Of a stretch of 64,000 nucleotides of DNA, positions 46,380 through 57,328 are shown piece by piece. The stretch lies in the NCBI RefSeq assembly GCF_902459465.1, contig NC_047066.1, positions 5,120,377 to 5,184,376 on the forward strand, given 5' to 3'. Below the pieces are notes generated by a model that made no database searches, was not told where the DNA came from, and worked only from the letters and a program-made list of their open reading frames with translations. Position 1 is the stretch's first letter; each line of letters starts with the position of its first letter. The position numbers and the translations under genes are program-made. This stretch comes from Asterias rubens. Taxonomy: Eukaryota > Echinodermata > Asteroidea > Forcipulatida > Asteriidae.

Positions 46380-46650
46380 TAAGAGTGGAACCTTGACCTA
46401 CTCTCTTAATGTAAAAGAGTGAAAAAGCACTCTTTGAAGAGCTATTATGAAGGACAACTCTTTTTTGAGTGGTCTTCCACTCTTTTAGATTGAAGTTTGC
46501 ATCTTTTTGAGTGATTTTTCACTCAGTGCCCTGTAGTGAAACCCTCTCTAAAAAAGTGAAATAACCACCACTCTTTTTGAAGAGCCATATGCGGGACAGC
46601 TCGAAATAAAGAGTGGTGTTTTTCACTCTTTTACATTTAGAGAGTACTGC
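46380..46650. repeat. ACTCTTT-rich imperfect palindrome
   Basis: Words AAGAGTG and CACTCTT recur about a dozen times in both orientations, so many local hairpins are possible. No reading frame or known family was recognised. Confidence 0.55.
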
Positions 46651-47499
46651 CCCAAGAACAATTTCCCGCAAAAAATCCCGTATTTTCATCATCTATAAAT
46701 AAACTTCTGAGCCCACCCTAAAGTAAGAAGCTTACTTTATAAACAACAAGAAAACTATTGATACAAAATAATTGAACAGAAAATAAACAAATATAGAGAA
46801 TAAAATTAAAAACTTTATAAAGAATATTTCCTAAAGTGCTTCGGTCAGGCATCGCCTAGTGGTATGTACTTTATCATAAAGTACATAAAACAGTCGTTCA
46901 CTTTTGGAACACACCTGTTGCAGTATACTAACCAAATAGCCTTTTACAAATTATTAAGACCGACCTGAGGGTATCCCACGACTTTAACATGTTTCGAATT
47001 TCATGAGTCATCACTACCCATACAACATTTGTATTGTTCAGTGGCCACCACCGCAGAGAAATCCAGGGCCTCCTCTATAAACCAGAGTAATTTGTTTCAG
47101 TTAAAGAAAATAACCCCCCAAAACATGAGATATTTTATAGGGGGCCAAGTCGGACCGTTGGCGTGTTACGTATGGGAAGTTGTGAACAACCCCATCCTTT
47201 ATTACTCCCCCTTTCCCCGTCCATGTGCTGGAGGCTAGAGCAGTGATGGGGGGGGGGGGGTATTAGGGTGGACCAGAAAAGCATTTCCTCAATATTGTCT
47301 TTACAGGCATGCAGTGTGGACAAGATACTTCGCCACATCTTTGGTCAAACCATTTAGGGTTCTTTCTAAATTAGCCTCTTCGAGCTGGTGGACATTCTAC
47401 CTCCATGGGTGTACACACTTAGGTTTGGGTGTATCAGACAAAATAATGTACCCAAACTCAACATAGTCATAGAATTGTGTCCACCATATTCCAATGGCT

Positions 47500-47757
47500 T
47501 ATGGTATAAATCATTGTCCCAGTATTATGTACAAAGAAACCTCTGAATAAAGTTTGAAATTCTTGCCGTTTTCCCCTGCAAATGAAGGTGGCACTATAAT
47601 TACAATGGTGTTTTTTCTTCCATTGTTCTCTTGCAACTTCAATGACCAATAAATTCAAAATGTTCACAGATTAGTTATTTCATGCAATACTTTTTGTTGG
47701 GATACACCAAGTTAGAATACTGGTTATTGACAATATTACCAAAGGACTGGTGTCCAG
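47500..47757 (+). mobile_element. MITE subfamily B, partial
   Basis: Contains TGGTATAAATCATTG, CTTGCAACTTCAATGACCAA and GGGATACACCAAGTTAGAAT, ending near ACTGGTGTCCAG. Confidence 0.65.
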
Positions 47758-47809
47758 CCGTCGATTTCTCCACACTCGTCCCAGGATAAATCTTAGGACT
47801 AAGGATGAG

Positions 47810-48172
47810 TTAAAGACACTGGACACTATTGGTAATTGTCAAAGACCAGTCTTCACACTTGGTGTATCTCAACATATGCATAAATAACAAACCTGTGAAA
47901 ATTTGAGCTCAATTGGTCATCAAAGTTGCGAGATAATTAATGAAAGAATAAATACCCTTGTCACACGAAGTTGTGTGCTTTCAGATGCTTGATTTCGAGA
48001 CCTTAAAAATCTAATTCTGAGGTCCCGAAATCAAATTCGTGGAAAATTACTTCTCTCTCAACGTTACTTCAGAGGGAGCCGTTTCTCACAATGTTTTGTA
48101 TTATCAACAGCTCCCCATTACCCGTGCTAATAATTATTTTGAGAAATTACCAATAGTGTCCACTGCCATTAA
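47810..48172 (-). mobile_element. MITE, near full length
   Basis: Starts TTAAAGACACTGGACACTAT, ends AGTGTCCACTGCCATTAA, with TTAA at both ends. Confidence 0.92.
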
Positions 48173-48479
48173 GTTCCGTATAGACGTATGGGACGCATTT
48201 AGGACGAGGTTGAACTTGACGTCCTCTTAACTCTTTGAAACCCACCCCTGGACCTTAAAAGATTCAGCATGACTAAATATTGTTCAACCTTCTGGATCCT
48301 TTCCGGTCAAATTATCTGCCATTATTTTATCAACCGGAAAGACAATGAGAATAAGGTCATCCATGGGGCGAGACGTCTGGGTTAGATTCCAAGTGAAAGT
48401 TCAAGTGTCACTTAATGGGAAACATTGCTTGCTAATGCAAGTGAAGATGACACAACGAGTGTGTGGTGTAATGGTTCTC

Positions 48480-48892
48480 TTAAAGGCAGTGGACACTATT
48501 GGTAATTACTCAAAATAATTATTACTCAAAATAATTATTATCATAAAACCTTTCTTGATTACGAGTAATGGGGATAGGTTGATAGTATAACAAATTGTGA
48601 GAAACGCCTCCCTCTGAAGTGACGTAATTTTCGAGAAAGAGGTAATTTTCCTAGAATTTGATTTACAAACGAGACCTCAGATTTAGAATTTGAGATCTCG
48701 AAATCAACCATCTGAAAGCACACAACTTCGTGTGTCAAGGGTGATTTTTGTTCATTAATATCACGCAACCTCGACGACCGATTGAGATCAAATTTTCACA
48801 GGTTTGTTATTTGATGCATATGTTGAGATACACCTAATCGCAACTGTGGAGACTATAGTCTTTGACAACCACCAATAGTGTCCACTGTCTTA
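48480..48892 (+). mobile_element. MITE with small internal duplication
   Basis: Starts TTAAAGGCAGTGGACACTAT, ends TAGTGTCCACTGTCTTA. The block TTACTCAAAATAATTATTA is repeated at the left, making the copy longer than usual. Confidence 0.9.
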
Positions 48893-49194
48893 TAGATCAA
48901 GGTAGTACTATAGTTATCTTGGCCACATCTATTTCTTACTCTTTTTGAATCAAGATCGTGCTTGATACTTGGAGGCCATGGGGACATTTGCCTCCATGCC
49001 GCCATGTTTATTGCCTCTTAATAGCGTCCTTTAACTGCTCCAGCATAATTGTACAATTTCATCATAGGTGCCCATTATCAAGTGAAAATGCCTTGATGCC
49101 CTTTCAAAAACGCAGCGTTTAAAGGCCTGCAAGATATTGTAAACCACTGCCACCACCATTTTTCCCCTTTTTTTCTGTCGGACTCTTGTGATTT

Positions 49195-49310
49195 GGGATT
49201 GAACAAAGAAATATTGAGTAAAGCGGGATTTGAACGACTTCTGTTAACCTTTCGGCGCTCTACCTGAGCTATCCAGCCCCTATGTCAATATCCAGTCTTT
49301 AAACCAGGAT
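49195..49310 (-). mobile_element. tRNA-derived SINE fragment
   Basis: On the minus strand: GGATATTGACATAGGGGCTG, then TAGCTCAGGTAGAGCGCCG (A box) and CGTTCAAATCCCGC (B box). It is the same family as the copies at 30.4 and 31.3 kb. Confidence 0.7.
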
Positions 49311-49559
49311 TAATGTTGTTCAACTGACTGTATTGCTACAAGTGGGCTGCTCGTTGTCATTGAATAATTAGTGAGTGATTCATTCTACGTGCCGATCAAC
49401 GTGTCTCAGTAATCAGTAATTCAGAAAGCCAAAAAGGAGGGCGCTGTGCTCAGTTCATTTGGTGGGTACACCACCAATTGTTACCCACCTAAAAGCAATT
49501 ATGTCGCTCAGCATATTTAAACCGTGGCCGAATCAAATTTGAACCGCCCAAACTTTTTC

Positions 49560-49660
49560 GGTTGTTTGTTTGTTTGCTTATTTCTTTCTTTCTTTCTTCT
49601 GTTTTTGTGGTGTTTGTTTGTTTGTTTGTTTGTTTGTTTGTTTTTTGTTTTTTTTGCTGT
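49560..49660. repeat. TTTG/TTTC simple repeat
   Basis: Runs of TTTG and TTTC tetramers followed by a T-rich tract. Confidence 0.93.
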
Positions 49661-50090
49661 GTTTTTTTCTTTTTAATGTGAAGAAACTATTAATAACTGC
49701 ATATCTTACCATCTCTTGAAAGTCGAATATGCTTAGATCTACGTACCTGGTGGAAATTGAAATTAGACGATTATTGATGTAGCCACATAACACCCACTGT
49801 TGAGTTCCACATTTCAAGCGAGCTGCATGTTTCATTTAGAGAATCGCAACATTGTTCTGTTCTAGGAATTGCTAGTGCGCCCTCTATTGAAATTTCACTC
49901 TACGGACGAGTTGACCTCGTCCTTGGATTTAGTGATTTCTTTACACTGTATTTGACCTTTCAAATTGCTAGGCAAAATATTATGAACGTTTTATGTAGTT
50001 AGTGTGAATATGTTCATGTTTTTTATAAATTTCAACATAAGTACATACAAATTATTATTTGAAACCATATTCGATGATATTATGTTAACA

Positions 50091-50315
50091 TGGCCCAATT
50101 TCATTGCTATGCATCGGCGCTCACGGAAGCAGAGAATTCCGCGCTTACGTCAAGCATATTTCGAGGGTTAGCAGGGAATTATTGCTTATTCGCATGCGTA
50201 CTCAGCTATAGGCATTCTTCGCTTACACAGCTAGCGCAGCAATTCGGCGCTTGCACACTAAGCAGAGATCGTAAGCGCAGATTTCGCCGTACAAAAGCAA
50301 AGCAATGAAGTTGGG
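50091..50315. mobile_element. CCCAATTTCAT palindromic element, GC-rich variant
   Basis: The left end GGCCCAATTTCATTGCTATG is mirrored by GCAAAGCAATGAAGTTGGGC at the right. The interior holds scattered CGCTTACG and TAAGCG words in both orientations. Confidence 0.7.
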
Positions 50316-50381
50316 CATTGGCCCCAATTTTATAAAAGCTAAGCAATGAAATTGGGCATTGGCCCCAATTTTATAAAAGCT
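50301..50381. repeat. 40-bp tandem duplication
   Basis: A unit containing TTGGGCATTGGCCCCAATTT and ATAAAAGCTA is present twice. It joins the element at 50091-50315 to the one that follows. Confidence 0.85.
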
Positions 50382-50547
50382 AGCTGTAAGCAAAAGAAAA
50401 AGTGACTAAGCACAACAAAATTATACTTACCAGAATAATTATGGTTACCAGCCAAACTACCTTTTCACAGGTACAATCTGTGACTGGTATCCGGCGCGTC
50501 ATGTTAAGCAATATTTTGTGCTTAAGCCCTTCTATAAAATTTGGAAC
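50366..50547. mobile_element. CCCAATTTTAT palindromic element
   Basis: The left CCCAATTTTATAAAAGCTAG and right AGCCCTTCTATAAAATTTGG mirror each other; inner GGTTACCAGCCAAA and GTGACTGGTATCC blocks match relatives at 25.8 and 52.9 kb. Confidence 0.65.
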
Positions 50548-51869
50548 TCTAACCAACAGTGATGAATTCCTATAACTCGCAATAATGACTTAATGGTCCC
50601 CAATGTTTATGATCAGAAATTGTTTGTCCAGATCCCCATGGTACCATCCACCTGTCAAACTAACTATAATTGATTGGCAGGTTGATTCCAGAGTGATTGT
50701 GGAAACCTTGGTATCAGTGCATTGATTCGTGTTTTAATAGGGAGTTTTATATTTTCCTAACTCCGTGGGCCAGGTTAGACTTGATCCGTTTCACCCCGTT
50801 ATCACCTTCGACGCATAACTTGGGATAAAGAAAGGATTCCAGTTGTCTAGTCCGGGAAACAAAAGTCGGACTTCAGTTTTCAGGGGACCTTCGTTAGTAT
50901 GGTGATGCAATATTATTCGTTTCGGAAGTCAATAATTTTTAGAAACTCTGTAAGTTAATCGTAATAAGTATATTGTGTGTGTTATTGATATCGGCAGTCT
51001 TTCAGCGGCGGCCTGTGCCTATGACGATTGCAATAGAGTTTGACCTAAGAATTACATGATGAACACTGTGAATGCAACGCATAACAAAGTTATTTATATA
51101 AAAATCTTACTCAAACCAAAGGTGTTCTGTGGACAAGCGCACCTTTGGAACACAATGACGTCATAAAAAAAATTAAATGCTTGAACAATCAGCGTGAGAC
51201 GGTTTTCAAACAAAATCTAAAGTCCAGAACGTAACCATTCACTCATGCGAGCAATGTCTTTTTAACTTCATCGAGGTTAAACATTATTTGAAGAGTATTA
51301 TTCACTCCCATCTTGTCAAATACAACATGACTCTTACACGTTAAGTCCCAGCGTTCGTTTGTAATGGATAGGTCATAGCTCATTCACAAAGTAAACTTAC
51401 AAGCTGAGGCTACTCAGTCGTCACAATAAACCACCTTGGGCCCACCAGCATCAATCATAAAAGCTTTCAATCGCTTAAATCGTGCCTCATCCAAGATTAG
51501 CATCCCAACTTTTACTTCGACGACCAATCTCCGGCGACCTCGGACGAGAATTAGCCAGGACAAGGCCGAGCGTGTACCCGCCTCAAGGAGTTCGCTCCAA
51601 TCAACGGCGGCGCTCTCTCGAGAATCACGGTGAAACCAGTCAAGAAGACCGTGTTTCTTTTGAGTTTACAGGATCGCTTGGGAGTATAATAATTCGTCAC
51701 ACCACACACGTTGGAATTTTTGACGGACAATAAAAATGTGTTTGCCATATTGTGATCATAACCTTCCAGCCACTTCGGACAGAGCGGACGGGGCGAAACG
51801 GTCGTGACAATTTAGTACAGTCCGGACAGTAAAGTGACAAACCCGGAACCAGAAAAAAAGGACTGAAAC

Positions 51870-54800
51870 ATGAAATTCAGGAAAGCTGTTTGGATTGTTT
51901 TAGTTCTCCTCTTTTGTCTTCACGAAACGTCGTGTGCGAGGCGCAACAAGAAGAAGAGGAAACATCGCGAAAATCTTCCGAATGTTTCGGTAAGTCTCTT
52001 ACTCACTTCTATATTTCTTGGATTTAATTCCATATGAGAATGTGGTTTTACACCCGTTGGTAAAATCTGCTATGGAAACCTATGTAATGGTCAGAAAGCC
52101 TAAAGTATCAAAACAAGTAGGCAGGAGTTAAATTTTGGTCAGCCTTCCCTTGCGCAATATAAGTTCTCAGTAGTTGGCTTGAGTCTGTTTACCCCCCCCC
52201 CCCAACCCCATACTTCACTTATAGGGAAAATGATAGTGGTGTTCTTAAAGGCAAAGTATCCTTTAGCTTTTGGAACTGTTCGATTGTCTTAGTCCTAACA
52301 TGTGAAAATTTCATTGAAAAAATGTGGTCTCGTTTTTGAGATATCGCTGAAAATCTGAAGCAGTTTCACACAGGAAGATAAATCCCCAATAGCAAAACAC
52401 AATTTGAAAAGCCTTGGTAAAGCTTCTCATATTAACATTTTGGGGCATAAATACTGATATCTTTTTACATAACCACATTACTTCGAAATGAAACTTTCTC
52501 AAAATGCTTCACACTATCAAATGCTGATGTAGGCTTCTAACCAAAAGTTTGTATTGCAATTCGTTTTATGAGTGACTACCAAACGTAGATCTTCCCTTTA
52601 AGTACAGAACGCTTAGAGGCATACTTGTCTCCTAAAAGGTTTGACACATTGGAACGGTTTTTGTATGACTTCTTCTTACTGCTCATGTGATCATAGGACA
52701 CAAACCTCGTTCGAGGATAACATAAACCAAGAAACTAAACTGATATGGTTTCCCATGTATACAGTAAGTCACGTAGACCCCATAGATTCGAATACGAATA
52801 ATACTTGGGACTGGATTGCTGGTACATTTGTCTGCACTATTTGTAATAAGCAATTTTGATGGTGAACACATTCATATGACACTGGTTTGGGTAAATTTGG
52901 TTGTTTACACCTTACCAAACTAAATAATTTGCTTAAGCATGAAATTAGCTCGCTTGTTTTACACATGTTACTGGCCAAAATTTCATGGCATATACATTGC
53001 TTGTGACTGGTATTTAGCTGTTAATTTCTTAGAATAATAATTGAGTAGAGTCTTGTCCGGTAATCTGATTTTAATAAGCAAGGATTGTTTTGCTTAAGCA
53101 CAATTTTTTGCTTAAGCAGCTCTATGAAATTGGGTCCAGTGCACTCTTATTATAGTGTCTACCATATTTCAAAGGGGCTGAACTTCATCTGAGATTCTGT
53201 GCACGTAACCTCTATGGAAAATTCCTTCTTTCTCGAAAACTACGTCACTTCAGAGGGAGCCGTTTCTCACAATGTTTTATACCATCAACCTCTCCCCATT
53301 ACTCGTTACCATGTAAGGTTTTATGCTAATAATTATTTTGAGTAATTACCAATAGTGTCCACTGACTTTAAACCCATTGGTTTGAGGCACTTATGGTAAA
53401 CTCTTTATAAAGACGACAAGTGAAGTCTCGAATATATTTTTTCGATTAATGTTGTGCCTGTCAGTTTTCTTTCACATATTTGAAACGCAACCTTTCACTT
53501 CATGGTCCATTTTTTACAAACAATAAATTCCCATGGATCATGCTGTGATTTGTGGCCAATTGTTTTGTTGAATGTTTTCCATTTCATTGAGTTTAAGTTC
53601 ACGGGGGATCTCTGCATGACGTGATTATGTCAAGATGTCAAGAACCATTCTGACCTCGTTATCAAATCCACCTTGTAGTGGTGGCGTGTACAATATTATG
53701 ATGTTTTGGACATATGCAACAAAAAAATGTATTTTGAGGAGACGGGCTATTGGTTTTACATCAAAGAAAGAAAAACAACAACATTCTTATTTGTGTACTT
53801 GTTATTATCATTATTTATTACTGATTAAAATCGCAGCAAATGGTTGAATAACATTGGGTTTTTGTTCCAAAGATAACAATTAAAAGCATTTAAAGGCTTA
53901 AAGGGAAGGTACACGTTTGGTAATTACTCAAAACTAATATTAACTTAAAAACTGACTTGGTAACAAGCATTGGAGAGCTGTTGGTATAGCATAAAACACC
54001 GTGGGAAACGACTCCCTCTGAAGTATTGTAGTTTTTGAGAAAGAGGTAATTTCTCACTAAAATAATAAAAGACTTCTAGCTAGAAGTCTTTTATCCCTAT
54101 CTGAAAGCACACAGATTCGTCCAACAAGGGTTTTTCGTTCACAACTCCGAAGACCAATTGAGCTCAAATTTTCACAGGCTTGTTATTTTATGCTTTTGAT
54201 GGGATACACCAAATGAGGACACTGGTCTTAGACAATTACCAAACGTGTACCTTCCCTTTAAAAATAGAAAATCATTGGTTACCTTGTTAGAACAACAGTC
54301 AAAGGCACTGAGCACTAATGGTAATTATTTAAAATAACTGTTTTGCTAACGAGCAAGTGAGAGCTATTGATTGTATAAAGCATTGTGAGAAACGTCTCCC
54401 TCTTTAAAGTAAACGTGGTTTTTGTTAAAGGAATAATTTCTCACTCAAATATTAAAAGACCGGGCTTGAAGCCTTATCTATGCATCTAAAGCACATAAAT
54501 TTGTGCAACAAGGGTTTGTTCTCTGTCATTATTCTTTTGCAACTTCGATTACCAATTTAGACAAACAAATTCACAGAGTTGTTATTGAATGCATGTTTGG
54601 ATACATGTTCGTCAACTGGAATTACTGGTCTTTGACATTGTTACCAAATGTGTCCAGTGCCTTCAACGAAGTGAACCCAGTCGTTTTTACCCTGGTGCGG
54701 CCGGACCTTTGTGCTGCATGGCTTAATCCAGAAAATGTTTTGTTTTGTTGTTGTAGCTCCTTTTTCTCATCACATTGAGTTTGAATTCCCCCCATCAAAT

Positions 54801-57297
54801 AACGCAAGGCACCTGTTCTTAGTTATTAAGTCCATTATTTCCGACCTTGTTGGGGTTTATTACCGGTTTTTAGAGATTAAGTGCATTTACGAGATTTTGA
54901 ACAAGCAGAATCCTTCAATAAAGTCTGATTTACCTTAGTTTGCGAGCTTTTGATAATGATATAAAGTTTAAGTATTTGCTTCTGAAGGTTAAGCGATGAA
55001 AAGTGGTCTCTTTGGATAATAAGTCTTCAGTTTCAAGGGTTTAAAATAATTTTTTGTCTCAGGAAACGAACATTATTTTAGAATGTGCAACGTATTTACC
55101 AGTATTGGTTTTTAAAGGCAGTGGACACTATTGGTAATTACTCAAAATAATTGTTAGCATAAAACCTTACTTGGTAATGGGGAGAGATTGAAGGTATAAA
55201 ACATTGTGAGAAACGGCTCCCTCTGAAGTGACGTAGTTTTTGAGAAAGAAGTAATTTTCCACGAATTTGATTTCGAGACCTCAGATTTAGAATTTGAGGT
55301 CTCGAAATCAACCATCTAAATGCACACAACTTCGTGTGACAAGGGTGTTTTTTCTTTCATTATTATCTCGCAACTTCGACGACCAATTGAGCTCAAATTT
55401 TCACAGGTTTGTTATTTTATGCACATGTTGAGATACACCAAATGAGAAGACTGGTCTTTGACAATTACCAATAGGGTCCACTGTCTTTAAATACCAGTAT
55501 ACAATGCTAAACTAATTTCCGTGTCATTAATTGTTTTACGGATTTCTTAAAAAACTACTCCACCTCAGCAAGTCATATTTTAAAGGAAGCTTTCTATCAT
55601 CATTATCTTCAAACGGTGTAAGTTTAACGTAAATCTGTGGACATTGTGTTCTATGTTACATTACAGTTTATCAACTGTTTTTTTCTCGAAATAACTTAGA
55701 CCTATAATAGATGTTAAATTTGCATCGGGGATAAAGAATATTAATTTTGGTTTTTACCCATACACCGATTGTGTGTTAGCACTGTATACTCAGTACTTTC
55801 CCGAGTCCTGTGAGAAAATATCACGAGTAACATGCCTGTGATATTGTTTCACAGGACTCGGGAAAGTGATATTTTTTCACATGACTCGGGAAAGTACTGA
55901 GTATACAGTGGTAACACACATCGGTGTATGGGTAATAACCAAAATTAATAAACTTAGACCTAACCTTGTGTTTGTTTATTCTGATTTCCAGAGTTACTTG
56001 ATGAAATATGGCTACGTAGCACAAGGCCCCAATGGTGCACCAAGCAACCCGGCTGATATACCGAGGGCGTTGAGGTAAGTCTGTCTATCGCTCAGTGAGG
56101 ACAACAAACAAATTACAATGTGAGTCAAACAAACAGTTGACTGGGATCGGTGATGTTTTTCAAAACAAAAAAATGATACTCAAAAGTTCAGTAAAGCTTA
56201 TTTAACAAGCTTTCACTCCTGCTTTGAAAGAAAAAATAATAAAAGAAATTGATAATTCCTAAGAGGAGTTATGTCTATTTTAATTTGTGCAAGCTTTCCA
56301 CAGAATACTTGACAAAACAAACGAATGACATTTTTGTATACCCTTACTCAGATGTTTATTGAGTCAGTCAAGCATTAAAGGAACACGTTGCCTTGGATCG
56401 GACGAGTTGGTCGTTGAAAAACATTTGAAACCGTTTGTTATGAAATGCATGTGGTTAGATAGATAATTTAAAAGTATATTATAATGATCCTAACAAATTT
56501 GCCTCAAAATTGCGTGGTTTTCCTTTTACTTTGCGAACTATCACGGTCGGCTATTTATGGGAGTCAAAAATTTGACTCCCATAAATGGCCGACCGTGTTA
56601 GTCGACGAGGTAAAAGGAAAACCACGCAATTTCGAGGCATGTTTGTGTAGATAATTGTATTCTACTTTTACAACATCTTTCTAACCATATACATTTTATA
56701 ACAAACGGCTACAAACGCTTTTTATAGACCAACTCGTCCGATCCAAGGCAAGTGTTCCTTTAATATCCCATGGACAGCTACAACTAAGAGTGCTTTCTGT
56801 ACAACAGGCATAGCTTCTTTTATAGAAATGATCAATTTGTTACCCACCCTGTACTCGCTATCTGTTTTATTCTAAACTACCCCAATATACATGGAGAGGG
56901 TAACAACAATACTCTTAGTTTATATTATAGAATGGTTTATTACAAAATTGACACATGCAATAGCAACAGTTTACTACGGGTGCGTTCGATTAGCTTCCCC
57001 GGGTCGACCCAGGTGTGTGGCGTTTTCTTTTTCCAGGACGAACGTGTGCATATAATTACCCACGTTCGTCCTGGAAAAAAATACGCCACACACCGGGGTC
57101 GACCCAGGGAAGCTAAACGAACGCACCCATCGTAAAAAGAAAAATTACAGAAGTTAAGAGTTTAAGAATTGAGTTTTCTAAATTACGTTGAAATTTGACG
57201 ATAGAAGTTTGACATTAAAATCTTTTTAGTAAAACAGAAATAATGTTAATTACAACAAACCATTGAGTAACAAATCATTATTATAATATTTATTATT

Positions 57298-57328
<31 letters not shown>

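Larger units (their letters stand above)
38341..51869. other. head-to-head interval between the two MMP genes
   Basis: No gene was supported in these 13.5 kb. They hold MITE copies, a LINE 3' fragment, palindromic elements and SINE pieces, each listed. Stretches without anything I recognise include 42100-44180 and 51000-51860, apart from short poly(A), poly(G) or (TTA)n runs. Regulatory elements for either MMP gene may lie near its ends, but no specific site is clear. Confidence 0.5.

Noticed and set aside
15214..55329. Recurring small frames starting [12 protein letters not shown] at many places
   Set aside because: They are all the same frame across copies of the MITE, on either strand, with different breaks. 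The conservation is that of the DNA repeat, and the frames lack codon-position bias.
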